This document shows, one piece after another, positions 45,885 to 54,538 of a DNA stretch of 64,000 nt. The notes under the pieces were generated by a model. It ran no database searches, was not told the DNA's origin, and saw only the letters and a program-made list of their open reading frames with translations. Made by a program: the position numbers and the translations under genes. Origin of the DNA: Actinomycetospora soli (lineage in GTDB: Bacteria > Actinomycetota > Actinomycetes > Mycobacteriales > Pseudonocardiaceae). The DNA lies in assembly GCF_021026295.1 (NCBI RefSeq), contig NZ_JAJNDA010000016.1:1-64000 (forward strand), given 5' to 3'. How positions within the stretch are numbered: position 1 is the first letter of the stretch; every line of letters starts with the position of its first letter.

Positions 45885-47105
45885 TCAGTACTGCTCGGTC
45901 CAGGATGCCATCCCGGCTCGCCCCGCCGGGTCGGGGGGACCGGGCGGGCCGCCGCCGACGAGCGTGCCCAGCACCTCGTGCAGCACCCGGTCGACCAGCG
46001 CCAGGTCCTCCGCCGAGAGGTCGGCGCGGGCGGTGAGCCGCAGCCGGGACGTGCCCTCGGGCACCGACGGCGGCCGGAAGCAGCCCGCCCGCACGCCGGC
46101 CGCGGCACAGGCGTCCCGGGCGGCGACCGCGAGGTCGGGCTCCCCGAGCACGACCGGGACCATCGCCGCCGTCGGGTCCGCGACCCCGAGCGACGGGGCG
46201 GCCGACCGGGCCGACGCCGCCACGGCCGCGGCCGCCGCGTGCAGCGCCCCCACCCGCTCCGGCTCGGTGCGCAGCACGCCGAGGGCGGCGAGCGCCGCGC
46301 CGACGCTCGCGGGCGCGAGACCGGTGTCGAAGATGAAGGCGCGGGCGGCGTCGACGAGGTGCGCGACGACGGCCGCCGACCCGAGCACCACGCCGCCCTG
46401 CGACCCGAGCGACTTGGACAGCGTCGCCGTCGTGACGACGTCGGGCTCCCCCGCCAGGCCCGCCTCGGCGACGAGGCCCGCACCGCCGGGACCGCGGACC
46501 CCGAGCCCGTGGGCGTCGTCGACGAGCAGCACGGCCCCGCGGGCGCGGCACACCGCGTGCAGCTCCACCAGCGGCGCCAGGCCGCCGTCGACCGAGTCGA
46601 CGCCGTCGGTGACGACCAGGCGACGGGTCTCCCCCGCCGCGGCGAGCACGGCGTCGACCTCGGCCGGCACCGCGCACCGGCCCACCACCACGCGGGCCCG
46701 CGACAGCCGCGCCGCGTCGACGAGCGAGGCGTGCGCGGCGACGTCGCTGACCACCAGCGCGCCTCGCCCAGACAGGGCGGTCACGGCACCGAGGTTCGCG
46801 GTGTAGCCGCTGGAGAACACGAGCGCGTCGGGCGTGCCGACGAGGTCGGCGAGCGCCTCCTCCAGCTCGGCGTGCAGGCGGGTCGAGCCGGTGACCAGGC
46901 GCGACCCCGTCGACCCGGCGCCCCACGTGCGGGCCGCGGCCACGGCGCCCTCGACCACGCGCGGGTCGCGGGCGAGGCCGAGGTAGTCGTTCGACGCCAG
47001 GTCCACGAGCGGCTCGACCACGTCCCGCGGGGACAGCACGCGCCGCAGGCCGGCGGCCCGGCGGTCGCGCGCGGTGTCGGCCAGCCAGGCGAGGGGATCG
47101 TCCAC
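45885..47105 (-). CDS. bioF: 8-amino-7-oxononanoate synthase
   Basis: 406-residue alpha-oxoamine synthase that joins pimeloyl thioester and alanine. Motifs: [57 protein letters not shown], and the PLP lysine in [13 protein letters not shown] (about residue 245). GTG 47105 is preceded by TAGGCT eight bases upstream with no ribosome site, so a leaderless start is likely. Confidence 0.94.
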   Translation of the reverse strand: MDDPLAWLADTARDRRAAGLRRVLSPRDVVEPLVDLASNDYLGLARDPRVVEGAVAAARTWGAGSTGSRLVTGSTRLHAELEEALADLVGTPDALVFSSGYTANLGAVTALSGRGALVVSDVAAHASLVDAARLSRARVVVGRCAVPAEVDAVLAAAGETRRLVVTDGVDSVDGGLAPLVELHAVCRARGAVLLVDDAHGLGVRGPGGAGLVAEAGLAGEPDVVTTATLSKSLGSQGGVVLGSAAVVAHLVDAARAFIFDTGLAPASVGAALAALGVLRTEPERVGALHAAAAAVAASARSAAPSLGVADPTAAMVPVVLGEPDLAVAARDACAAAGVRAGCFRPPSVPEGTSRLRLTARADLSAEDLALVDRVLHEVLGTLVGGGPPGPPDPAGRAGMASWTEQY

Positions 47106-47170
47106 GGGCGGACAGCCTAGGCACTCCACCGGCACCGACCCGGCGTCGGGAACGCCCCGCCCGGAGGACG

Positions 47171-47215
47171 GCAATGCGTCACTGCGTGCACCGGGAGCCG
47201 GCAGTGACGCATTGC
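47171..47215. terminator. Gene-end palindrome after SulP-CA gene
   Basis: GCAATGCGTCACTG (47171-47184) pairs perfectly with CAGTGACGCATTGC (47202-47215). Each arm is followed by a GCACCGG, a layout shared with the family C repeats. It lies 13 bases after the SulP-carbonic anhydrase stop and upstream of bioF. Confidence 0.6.
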
Positions 47216-47227
47216 TCGCACCGGGGC

Positions 47228-49636
47228 CTAGCTGCTCACCGGGAACGCGGTCGTCTCCGGCTCGGCCCGCGTCGCCGACGCGCCCGCGCCGAGGCGGTCG
47301 GTCGACGCCGGGACGAAGCGGTCGCCGTCGAGGACGAGCATCCGGGCGGTCGGGATGTCGAAGAACAGCCCGACGAGGCGCACGCGGCCCTCGGAGACGG
47401 CGGAGGCCACCCCGGGGTGCCGGGCGAGGCGGTCCAGCTGCACGGCCACGTTGACCATGGCGAGCTGATCGACGTCGCCCCAGCCGCCGGCGCGGGCGTG
47501 CTCCCCCACCGGGTGCTTCGCCGCCCAGCGCGACTTCGACTCCGTGGCCCCGGCGAGCCAGCGGCCGAGCGCCGAGTCGCCCGCGACCTCGCGGTTGACC
47601 GCCTGCATCGCGCCGCAGCCGGAGTGGCCGCAGACGACGAGGGTGGGCACGCGCAGGGCGTCGAGGGCGTACTCGACGGTCGCGCCGACCGAGTCGTCCG
47701 CCTCGGTGCCGAGCGGCGCGAGGTTGCCGACGTTGCGGACGGTGAACAGGTCGCCCGGCCCGGACGAGGTGATCACGTTGGGCACGACCCGCGAGTCGCT
47801 GCAGGTGAGGAACCAGGCGTGCGGGGCCTGGCCGTCGGCGAGGTCGGACAGGTACGGCGCGACGAGTCCGGCGGCGCGGCGGTGGTACTCGCGCAGTCCG
47901 GTGAGGATCGGGTCGGCGTCGTCGCTGTGCTCGTGGCCGTCGTGCTCGTGGTGCCCGTGGCCCCAGCCCTCGCCGTAGGCGGCGTCGTGCCGGGCCTGCC
48001 ACACCGACCAGGGCGAGAGGAACCGCGGCACGGGGCCGGGGCGCCGGTCGCCGGGACCGCCCGCGGTCGACTCGCGACGGGCGACGAGGCCCATCGTGCC
48101 GACCTCGTCGATGCGGACGCTGCCCCCGGCGAGCCGGTGCCGCTCCTCCCACTCCGAGAGGTGGTCGTACGCGGCGTGGTCGAGGTAGTCGGTGACGAGG
48201 TCGACCACGACGTCGGCGCCCTCGGGGATCTGGGCGAGGCGGCGCGAGAGGCGCGGCACCGACAGGAAGCAGAGCGCGCCCTCGACGACGACGTGCCAGG
48301 TGCCGCCCTCCTTGCGCCAGGGCCCGTCGTCGTCGGCGCGCGGCTCCTGCACCTCGATCGTCGCCCACACCACGCGGCGCAGCACCATGAGCAGCGCGAG
48401 GCCGAGCCCGATCAGCACACCGCTGAGCAGGTCGATGAAGACCACGCCGAGGATCGTCACGACGTAGACGGGGAGCTCGCCGTGGCGGTGCAGCTCGCGC
48501 ATGTGACCGACGTTGACGAGCTTCGCGCCGATGTGGACCAGCAGGCCGGCGAGGACCGCCATCGGAATCTGCTGGACCAGGCCGAGCAGGGCCACCGAGA
48601 AGACCACGACCCAGACGCCGTGCAGGATCGCCGAGACCCGGGTGCGTCCGCCGGCCGCGACGTTGGTGGTGCTGCGGACGATGACGCCGGTGATGGGCAG
48701 GCCGCCCAGCAGGCCGGAGAGGGTGTTGCCGGCGCCCTGGCCGACGAGCTCGCGGTCGAGGTCGGTCTGCGAGCCGGGCCGCATGCGGTCGACGGCGACG
48801 GCGGAGAGCAGGCTCTCGATCGAGGCGATGATCGCGACGGTGAAGACGCCGACGATGACGCCGCCGAGGTCGGAGGTCGGCAGGATCGGCAGGGCGATCG
48901 CGTCGAGCACGTCGCCGCCGATCTCCACCCGCTCCACCGGCAGGGCGAACACGGTCGCGACGACCGTCAGCGCGACGACCGCCAGGAGCGGTGCGGGAAC
49001 GCCCTTCACCCAGGACGGCACGGCCTTCGGCAGCTTCGGCCAGGCGAGCAGGATGGCGATGACGGCGAGCCCGAGCAGCGTCGCGGGGCCGTAGGCCGAG
49101 ACCAGCTGGCCCGGCAGGGCGAGGACGTTGGCCAGGGCGCCGTCCTGCTGCTCGCCACCGAGGACGACGTGCAGCTGGCCCAGCACGATCGTCACGCCGA
49201 TGCCGGCGAGCATCCCGTGCACGACGGCGGGTGAGATCGCGAGCGCGGCCCGGCCGACCCGGGTGAACCCGAAGACGATCTGGAGCACGCCCGCGGCGAC
49301 GGTGATCGCGCAGGTGACACCCCAGCCGAAGCGGTTGACCAGGTCGGCGACGATCACGGTGAGGCCCGCGGCCGGGCCGCTGACCTGCAGCGCGGAGCCG
49401 CCGAGGGCGCCGGCGACGATGCCGCCGACAGCGGCGGCGATGAGGCCCGCGGTCAGCGGCGCGTCGGAGGCGACCGCGATGCCGAGGGAGAGCGGCACGG
49501 CGACGAGGAAGACCACCAGCGAGGCCGGCAGGTCGTAGCGGATGTTCTCGCGGAGGCTCGTCAGGGCGCCTGAGAGGCCTGCGGCGGGGGGACCCGACGC
49601 CGATGACGTCGGCGGGGTCGGAGCGGGAGCGCTCAT
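47228..49636 (-). CDS. SulP-family transporter fused to beta-carbonic anhydrase
   Basis: 802 residues in three parts. SulP membrane domain (about 35-425, some ten or more helices; SGPAAGLTVIVADLV, GLLGGLPITGVIVRSTTN); a STAS-like domain (about 445-525); and a beta-class carbonic anhydrase (about 575-775). The CA zinc residues are in FLTCSDSRVVPN (C612, D614, R616) and VVCGHSGCGAMQAV. A His-rich linker (GHGHHEHDGHEH, about 559-570) precedes the enzyme. It is probably a bicarbonate transporter coupled to CO2 hydration, like M. tuberculosis Rv3273. ATG 49636. Bicarbonate feeds BioD and the biotin carboxylases, which may explain its place. Confidence 0.9.
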   Translation of the reverse strand: MSAPAPTPPTSSASGPPAAGLSGALTSLRENIRYDLPASLVVFLVAVPLSLGIAVASDAPLTAGLIAAAVGGIVAGALGGSALQVSGPAAGLTVIVADLVNRFGWGVTCAITVAAGVLQIVFGFTRVGRAALAISPAVVHGMLAGIGVTIVLGQLHVVLGGEQQDGALANVLALPGQLVSAYGPATLLGLAVIAILLAWPKLPKAVPSWVKGVPAPLLAVVALTVVATVFALPVERVEIGGDVLDAIALPILPTSDLGGVIVGVFTVAIIASIESLLSAVAVDRMRPGSQTDLDRELVGQGAGNTLSGLLGGLPITGVIVRSTTNVAAGGRTRVSAILHGVWVVVFSVALLGLVQQIPMAVLAGLLVHIGAKLVNVGHMRELHRHGELPVYVVTILGVVFIDLLSGVLIGLGLALLMVLRRVVWATIEVQEPRADDDGPWRKEGGTWHVVVEGALCFLSVPRLSRRLAQIPEGADVVVDLVTDYLDHAAYDHLSEWEERHRLAGGSVRIDEVGTMGLVARRESTAGGPGDRRPGPVPRFLSPWSVWQARHDAAYGEGWGHGHHEHDGHEHSDDADPILTGLREYHRRAAGLVAPYLSDLADGQAPHAWFLTCSDSRVVPNVITSSGPGDLFTVRNVGNLAPLGTEADDSVGATVEYALDALRVPTLVVCGHSGCGAMQAVNREVAGDSALGRWLAGATESKSRWAAKHPVGEHARAGGWGDVDQLAMVNVAVQLDRLARHPGVASAVSEGRVRLVGLFFDIPTARMLVLDGDRFVPASTDRLGAGASATRAEPETTAFPVSS

Positions 49637-50119
49637 GGGCGGGTGCGTCCTCCGGACGGATCGTCTCGGCCGCGTCCGCCCGTCGTCGTCGACGGGGATC
49701 CACGGCCCGGGGCGGTCCGAGCGGTCTGCGTCCCTCGCCGTCGTCGTCGACGTCGAGTGCGGCAGTCGTCTCGGCTGCTCGGTCACTGCGTGTGTAGGTC
49801 GGAGATTCCCCGGCGACGGCCGCGGTCTCGTCGACGAGAGGGAGTCTGCCCTGTCGCGAGCCCGCGTCGACCGGTTCACCTGCCGTTCACGTGACTCCCG
49901 GTACCGGCTACTCGCGAGGGTCCACGCGACACGCCGCGCATAGTGAATCGCGCACAACCGATGATCACGGAACGCGTCGCTGGGCCGTTCAGCCGCGTGG
50001 GCCAGGTCGCACAGGTGCGCCGATCAGGTGAAGATTCGCTTTACCGACTCTTGGGACGCGGCTGCAGTGGCCTTTGCCTTCCGCAGTGGTCCGGACCTCA
50101 CACCGTCGACACACCACCG
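49637..50119. other. Long gene-free region between bioA and SulP-CA
   Basis: About 480 bases without a convincing gene. It contains the repeated motif CGTCGTCGTCGACG (near 49682 and 49740), an A/T-richer patch (50030-50060, around GGTGAAGATTCGCTTTACCG), and a CCACCG/CGGTGG hairpin at the bioA end (50114-50133). A CACTAT -10 (rc 49941-49946) could start a leader of about 300 bases for the SulP gene. No riboswitch family is recognisable. Confidence 0.5.
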
Positions 50120-51403
50120 TCACCCGGCGGTGGCGGCCCCCACGACGGCCTCCGCGATGCGCGCCACGTCGTCCGGCCCGGTGACGAACGGCGGCATCGT
50201 GTAGATCAGGTCGCGGAAGGGCCGCAGCCACACACCGTGACGCTCGGCGGCGGCCTGCGCGGCCGGCACGTCGACGGGGTGGTCGAGCTGCACCACGCCG
50301 ATCGCCCCCAGCACCCGGACGTCCCGGACGCCCGCGAGCGCCCGGGCCGGCGCGAGACCCGTCGTCAGGACCTCGCCGATCCGGGCCACCTCGCCCCGCC
50401 AGTCGCGGCGCAGCAGTTCGGTGACGCTCGCCAGCGCGACGCGGGCGGCGAGCGGGTTGCCCATGAAGGTCGGGCCGTGCATCAGTCCGCCGCCGCCGGC
50501 GTCGTCGCTGACCGCGGCGGCGACGTCCGGGGTGCACAGCGCCGCGGCCATCGTCAGGTAGCCGCCGGTGAGGGCCTTGCCCACGCACAGGACGTCGGGC
50601 GCGACGCCCGCGTGGTCGGCCGCGAACAGCTCCCCGGTGCGGCCGAACCCGGTGGCGATCTCGTCGAACACGAGCAGGAGGTCGTGCCGGTCGGCGATGG
50701 CCCGCAGCGCGGCCAGGTGGCGCGGGGAGTGGAACCGCATGCCGCCCGCGCCCTGCACCACCGGCTCGACGACGATCCCCGCCAGCTCGTCGGCGTGCCG
50801 CTCCGCGACCGCGGCGAGGTGCTCGTCGTAGGCCGGGTCGTAGGCGGCCGGGGGCGCGTCGGCGAACACCTGCTCGGGGAGGAAGCCCTGCCAGAGCGCG
50901 TGCATCCCGCCGTCGGGATCGCAGACGCTCATCGCGGCGAAGGTGTCGCCGTGGTAGCCGCCGCGCCAGGTCATCATCCGCGTCCGGCCGGGGCGTCCCC
51001 GGGCCCGCTGGTACTGCAGGCACATCTTCACGGCGACCTCGATCGAGATCGACCCGGAGTCGGCCAGGAACACGTGCTGCAGGGGCGCGGGCGTGATCTC
51101 CACCAGCCGCGTCGCGAGCTCGACCGCCGGGTGGTGGGTGAGCCCGCCGAACATGACGTGGCTGAACGCGTCGGCGTGCAGGGCCGCGTCGAGCGCGGGG
51201 TGCCGGTACCCGTGGACCGCCGCCCACCACGAGCTCATCCCGTCGATCAGCTCGCGCCCGTCGTCGAGCGTGAGCCGCACCCCCTGCGCGCCGGTGACGA
51301 CGAGCGGGGCGGTCCGCCCCGGCATGGGGCCGTACGGGTGCCAGACGTGCTGACGGTCCAGGGCGCGCACGGAGTCCGACACGTCCGGGACGGTAACCCT
51401 CAC
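50120..51403 (-). CDS. bioA: Adenosylmethionine-8-amino-7-oxononanoate aminotransferase
   Basis: 427-residue PLP aminotransferase that makes 7,8-diaminopelargonate with SAM as amino donor. [18 protein letters not shown] at the N-terminus, [46 protein letters not shown], and the PLP lysine in [15 protein letters not shown] (about 275). GTG 51403 gives the whole protein; later GTGs (for example [10 protein letters not shown]) are possible. Divergent from a PaaX-family gene with only 15 bases between starts. Confidence 0.95.
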   Translation of the reverse strand: MRVTVPDVSDSVRALDRQHVWHPYGPMPGRTAPLVVTGAQGVRLTLDDGRELIDGMSSWWAAVHGYRHPALDAALHADAFSHVMFGGLTHHPAVELATRLVEITPAPLQHVFLADSGSISIEVAVKMCLQYQRARGRPGRTRMMTWRGGYHGDTFAAMSVCDPDGGMHALWQGFLPEQVFADAPPAAYDPAYDEHLAAVAERHADELAGIVVEPVVQGAGGMRFHSPRHLAALRAIADRHDLLLVFDEIATGFGRTGELFAADHAGVAPDVLCVGKALTGGYLTMAAALCTPDVAAAVSDDAGGGGLMHGPTFMGNPLAARVALASVTELLRRDWRGEVARIGEVLTTGLAPARALAGVRDVRVLGAIGVVQLDHPVDVPAAQAAAERHGVWLRPFRDLIYTMPPFVTGPDDVARIAEAVVGAATAG

Positions 51404-51418
51404 CTACGATCACGTCCC

Positions 51419-52258
51419 ATGGCGGCGGGGGCGGGCGAGGCGTTCTCGCGCCGTCGTGAGGTGGCGGCCACCAGCGCCCGCTCGCTGCTGCTCACCGTGC
51501 TCGGCGAGTTCGTGCTCCCGGCCGGCGAGCCGGTGTGGACCCAGACCCTGCTCGACGCGCTCGGGCACGTCGGCGTCGAGGAGAAGTCGGCCCGCCAGGC
51601 GCTGGCCCGCACGGCCGCCGACGACGTCGTGGTCTCGGAGCGTTCCGGACGACGGGTGCGGTGGTCGCTGACCACCGCCGGCCGCCGGTTGCTCTCCGAG
51701 GGCGCCGCCCGCATCTACGGGCACGGCGTCGGACGGGAGGCGTGGGACGGGCGCTGGCTCGTGCTCGTCGTGAGCGTGCCGGAGGCCCAACGGGCCCTGC
51801 GTCACCAGCTGCGCACCCAGCTCGCGTGGGCGGGCCTCGGCTCCCCCGCGCCCGGCGTGTGGGTGTGCCCCGACGCGGCGCGGGCCGGCGAGGCCCACCG
51901 GGCCCTGGTCGACGTCGGGCTCGACGAGTCCGCGCTCGTGGTGGTCGGCGGCACCCACGGCGGCCTCTCCGACGCCGAACTGGTCGCCCAGGCCTGGGAC
52001 CTGCGGGAGGTCGAGTCGCGGTACGGCGAGTTCGTCGAGCAGTTCGCCGACCTGGACCCCGAGCAGGACGGCGGCGTCCTGGCGGCCCAGGTCCGCCTCG
52101 TCGACGCCTGGCGGCGGTTCCCGTTCCTCGACCCGCAGCTGCCCGCCGAGCTGCTGCCCGACGACTGGGTGGGCGCCCGCGCGGCCGAGGTGTTCCACGC
52201 CCGGCACGAGGCGTGGGCACCCGGGGCGCAGGCGGCGTTCGCGGAGCTGGGGCGGTAG
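51419..52258 (+). CDS. PaaX-family transcriptional regulator
   Basis: 279-residue regulator with the PaaX layout. N-terminal winged helix (about 18-95; SLLLTVLGEFVLPAGEPVWT, ALGHVGVEEKSARQAL), a central domain beginning WDGRWLVLVVSVPEAQR, and a C-terminal part ending DPQLPAELLPDDWVGARA. PaaX proteins usually sense CoA thioesters such as phenylacetyl-CoA. ATG 51419 has TACGAT eight bases upstream (leaderless). Divergent from bioA, so it may control bioA; alternatively it serves the catabolic genes further downstream. Confidence 0.88.
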   Translation: MAAGAGEAFSRRREVAATSARSLLLTVLGEFVLPAGEPVWTQTLLDALGHVGVEEKSARQALARTAADDVVVSERSGRRVRWSLTTAGRRLLSEGAARIYGHGVGREAWDGRWLVLVVSVPEAQRALRHQLRTQLAWAGLGSPAPGVWVCPDAARAGEAHRALVDVGLDESALVVVGGTHGGLSDAELVAQAWDLREVESRYGEFVEQFADLDPEQDGGVLAAQVRLVDAWRRFPFLDPQLPAELLPDDWVGARAAEVFHARHEAWAPGAQAAFAELGR

Positions 52259-52278
52259 CGGGCACGGTCCCCGCCCGG

Positions 52279-52319
52279 GGTGGCAGGAAAGCGTCGTTGC
52301 CGGCGTCCAGTGGCAGGAA
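52279..52319. repeat. Intergenic repeat family C, copy 2
   Basis: GTGGCAGGAA occurs twice at exactly 30-base spacing between the convergent PaaX and VOC stops. Its reverse complement aligns with 13744-13786, including the GGACGC-NN-GCAA-N-GACGC core. Confidence 0.65.
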
Positions 52320-52340
52320 CGCCCCGTCGTCGGGCCGCGA

Positions 52341-52745
52341 TCAGGGCGTCGGCAGCCAGATCTCCCAGGCGATCCCGTCCGGGTCGGCGAAGGAGATGAA
52401 CCGGGCGTACCCGATGTCGCGGACGGGGCTGGGCTCGACGCCGTGGGCGGCGAGCTGCTCGGCCCACGCGTCGAGGGCCGCCTGGTCGGCGACGGTCAGC
52501 GCGACGTGGTCGAGACCGGTGCGCTGCGGGCTGAACCGCTCCCCCGAGCCGTCGAGGGGCTCGTGGATGCCGAGCGTGATCCCCGAGTCGGGGTGGCGCA
52601 GCAGCTGCCGCGGGTGGCGGGCCTCGGGCGGGCCCTCGAGGCGCTCGGTGACCGCCTCGAACCCGAGGACGCGGCCGTAGAACTCGACGCTCGCCGCCAT
52701 GTCGCGGACCACGAGCGCCACGTGGGCGATGCCGCTGAAGCTCAT
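52341..52745 (-). CDS. VOC-family (glyoxalase/bleomycin-resistance fold) protein
   Basis: 134-residue vicinal-oxygen-chelate protein with paired beta-alpha-beta units. Metal-ligand positions are suggested by GIAHVALVVRDM (His 8), LDHVALTVADQ (second His) and DPDGIAWEIWLP (Glu near the C-terminus). It starts 10 bases after the amidohydrolase stop, so the two are co-transcribed. Lyase, isomerase or dioxygenase activity cannot be told apart here. Confidence 0.87.
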   Translation of the reverse strand: MSFSGIAHVALVVRDMAASVEFYGRVLGFEAVTERLEGPPEARHPRQLLRHPDSGITLGIHEPLDGSGERFSPQRTGLDHVALTVADQAALDAWAEQLAAHGVEPSPVRDIGYARFISFADPDGIAWEIWLPTP

Positions 52746-52755
52746 GCGCGCCGGA

Positions 52756-53595
52756 CTACCCCTCGAGCCCCGGGAAGACGCGGGCGGCGTTGCCGCCGAG
52801 GACGGCGTCGGTGAGGTGCTCGGGCAGGCCGAGGTCGCGGACGGCGGCGACGTTGCGCGACGGGCTCGCGGCGGGCGCGTCCGTCCCGAAGATCGACTTG
52901 GCGGCGATCCGCTCGAGCCCGAAGCCCGCGTAGTAGGTGGGCAGCCGCTTCGGCGGGAGGCCGGCGAGGTCGAGCCACAGGTTCTCGCGGGTCAGCGCCA
53001 GGGACGCGGCGGCGTCGTAGCTCCAGCCCCGCCCGCCGTGGGCGAGGATCACGACGAGCTCGGGGAAGTCGCGCATCACGTCGTCCATGAGCACCGGATC
53101 ACCGTGCCGGGACGTCGCGCCCGGGAAGAACGAGGGCCCGGTGTGCACGATGACCGGGACGCCGCGCTCGGCGCAGCGCGCGTAGGCCGGGTAGAGCTCG
53201 CGGTCGTTCGGGGCGATCCCGGCGTGCACCGGGTGGATCTTCAGTGCCACCGCGCCGTGGTCGAGCTGCCGGTCGGTCTCGCGGCCGACCGGGTGGTGCA
53301 CGTGCGGGTTGACGTTCGCGACGATGCGGAAGCGCTCCGGGTCGTGCTCGACGATCGGCAGGACGTCCTCGATCGTCTGCCAGCCCGTGGCCTTCGGGCT
53401 GTACTCGCAGAACATCAGGACGCGGTCGACGCCCTCGTCGGCGAAGTACCCGCTGACCCGCTCCGGGACCGGCGCGCCGTCGTCGTCGTACATCGCCGCC
53501 CACGCCGCGGCGTCGCCGGCGGGCCCGATCCACGTCTCCCACGGCACCTTCAGCCGGGCGAGGTGGGCGACGTGGACGTGGGCGTCGACGATCAT
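52756..53595 (-). CDS. Amidohydrolase-2 family metal-dependent hydrolase
   Basis: 279-residue TIM-barrel protein of the amidohydrolase-2 (ACMSD-like) type. The N-terminal HxH motif is in MIVDAHVHVAHL; VALKIHPVHAGIAPND and PVIVHTGPSFFPG give further ligands; IFGTDAPAASPSRNV supplies the late Asp. Members hydrolyse or decarboxylate aromatic or lactone substrates. Grouped with the VOC gene downstream and the aldolase gene upstream on the same strand. Confidence 0.87.
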   Translation of the reverse strand: MIVDAHVHVAHLARLKVPWETWIGPAGDAAAWAAMYDDDGAPVPERVSGYFADEGVDRVLMFCEYSPKATGWQTIEDVLPIVEHDPERFRIVANVNPHVHHPVGRETDRQLDHGAVALKIHPVHAGIAPNDRELYPAYARCAERGVPVIVHTGPSFFPGATSRHGDPVLMDDVMRDFPELVVILAHGGRGWSYDAAASLALTRENLWLDLAGLPPKRLPTYYAGFGLERIAAKSIFGTDAPAASPSRNVAAVRDLGLPEHLTDAVLGGNAARVFPGLEG

Positions 53596-53607
53596 GTGGC
53601 CTCCGGC

Positions 53608-53653
53608 CAGGTGAGCAGAAAAGGTCGTTATAGCAGCCCTTACTGCTCACCTG
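53608..53653. terminator. Gene-end palindrome, family B copy 2
   Basis: CAGGTGAGCAG (53608-53618) pairs with CTGCTCACCTG (53643-53653). Read on the minus strand, it follows the aldolase TAG stop with AGGTGCGCT-G-CGCGCAGGTG, matching the element after the LON gene at 41199. Confidence 0.7.
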
Positions 53654-53665
53654 CGCGCAGCGCAC

Positions 53666-54481
53666 CTAGTCGAACAGGTCGGGATCCGTCCGCACGATCT
53701 CGTCCCAGATCGGCTGGAAGGAGAACCAGCCGGCGTACTCGGTGCCGGTCTGCTCGGCAGAGAACTTCGCGTTGACGTGGTCGATCTGCGTCGGCGTGCC
53801 GGCGGCCTCGGCGAGCAGCTGCGCCTGGCAGTTGCGCTCGGTGTTGATGAACCACCACGCGGCCTCGGCGACCGTCCTGCCGACCGAGAAGATGCCGTGG
53901 TTCTGGTGGAACACCATCTTGTTGCCGGTCAGCCCGGTCGCCAGCGCCTTCCCGACCTCCGGGTCCAGCACCACCGCCCCGCGCCCCTCGGTCACCACGC
54001 CGTGCTGCTCGTAGAGGGTGCAGGCGTCCTGGGTGATCGGGTCGAGCGGGCGGCCGAGCGAGGACCACGCCTTGCCGTACACCGAGTGCGCGTGCGCCGC
54101 CGCGACGACCTCCGGGTGTGCGGCGTGCACCGCGGAGTGGATGACGAAGCCCGCCTGGTTGACCGGCCGGTTGCCGTGGACGACCTCGCCCTCGTGGTTC
54201 ACGGCGATGAGGTCGGAGACGCGGATGTGCCGGAAGCTCATGCCGAACGGGTTGACCCAGAACATGTGCGGGTCCTCGGGGTCGCGGACCGTGATGTGTC
54301 CGGCGATCCCCTCCCCGAAGCCGAACCGCCCGAACACCCGGAACGCGCCCGCGAGCTGCTGCTTGCGGTGCAGCCGCTCCTCCTCGACGGTCGCGAAGGT
54401 CGGCGGCTGGGGCATGGCGATGCCGCCCTGGGCGGGCATCGTGTCGGCGGAGGTGGGGCGGTCCTGCGTCGGTGCGGCCAT
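53666..54481 (-). CDS. Class II aldolase/adducin-domain protein
   Basis: 271-residue zinc-type class II aldolase. Metal histidines in AAAHAHSVYGKAWSSLG and in VFHQNHGIFSVG; the substrate-loop region VNPFGMSFRHIRVSDLIAVN is family-like. The ATG at 54481 adds an Ala/Pro/Thr-rich 25-residue lead before PTFATVEEERLHRK. TTGACC-N18-CACCGT ends six bases before the ATG, a good leaderless promoter. Substrate unknown; such proteins often act on sugar-phosphate or aromatic-hydroxy acids. Confidence 0.85.
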   Translation of the reverse strand: MAAPTQDRPTSADTMPAQGGIAMPQPPTFATVEEERLHRKQQLAGAFRVFGRFGFGEGIAGHITVRDPEDPHMFWVNPFGMSFRHIRVSDLIAVNHEGEVVHGNRPVNQAGFVIHSAVHAAHPEVVAAAHAHSVYGKAWSSLGRPLDPITQDACTLYEQHGVVTEGRGAVVLDPEVGKALATGLTGNKMVFHQNHGIFSVGRTVAEAAWWFINTERNCQAQLLAEAAGTPTQIDHVNAKFSAEQTGTEYAGWFSFQPIWDEIVRTDPDLFD

Positions 54482-54487
54482 ACCCCG

Positions 54488-54517
54488 ACGGTGCGCCGCG
54501 GCCCGCGTCCCGGTCAA
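54488..54517 (-). promoter_or_regulatory. Promoter of class II aldolase gene
   Basis: TTGACC -35 (rc 54512-54517), 18-base spacer, CACCGT -10 (rc 54488-54493), then six bases to the ATG. It is in the 57-base gap divergent from the LLM genes, so this small region drives both directions. Confidence 0.5.
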
Positions 54518-54538
54518 GACCGGAGGATGATCGGGGCC

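Noticed and set aside
49637-50119. Riboswitch or small gene in the bioA-SulP gap
   Set aside because: No conserved riboswitch core recognised and open frames lack ribosome sites; left as an unexplained leader.
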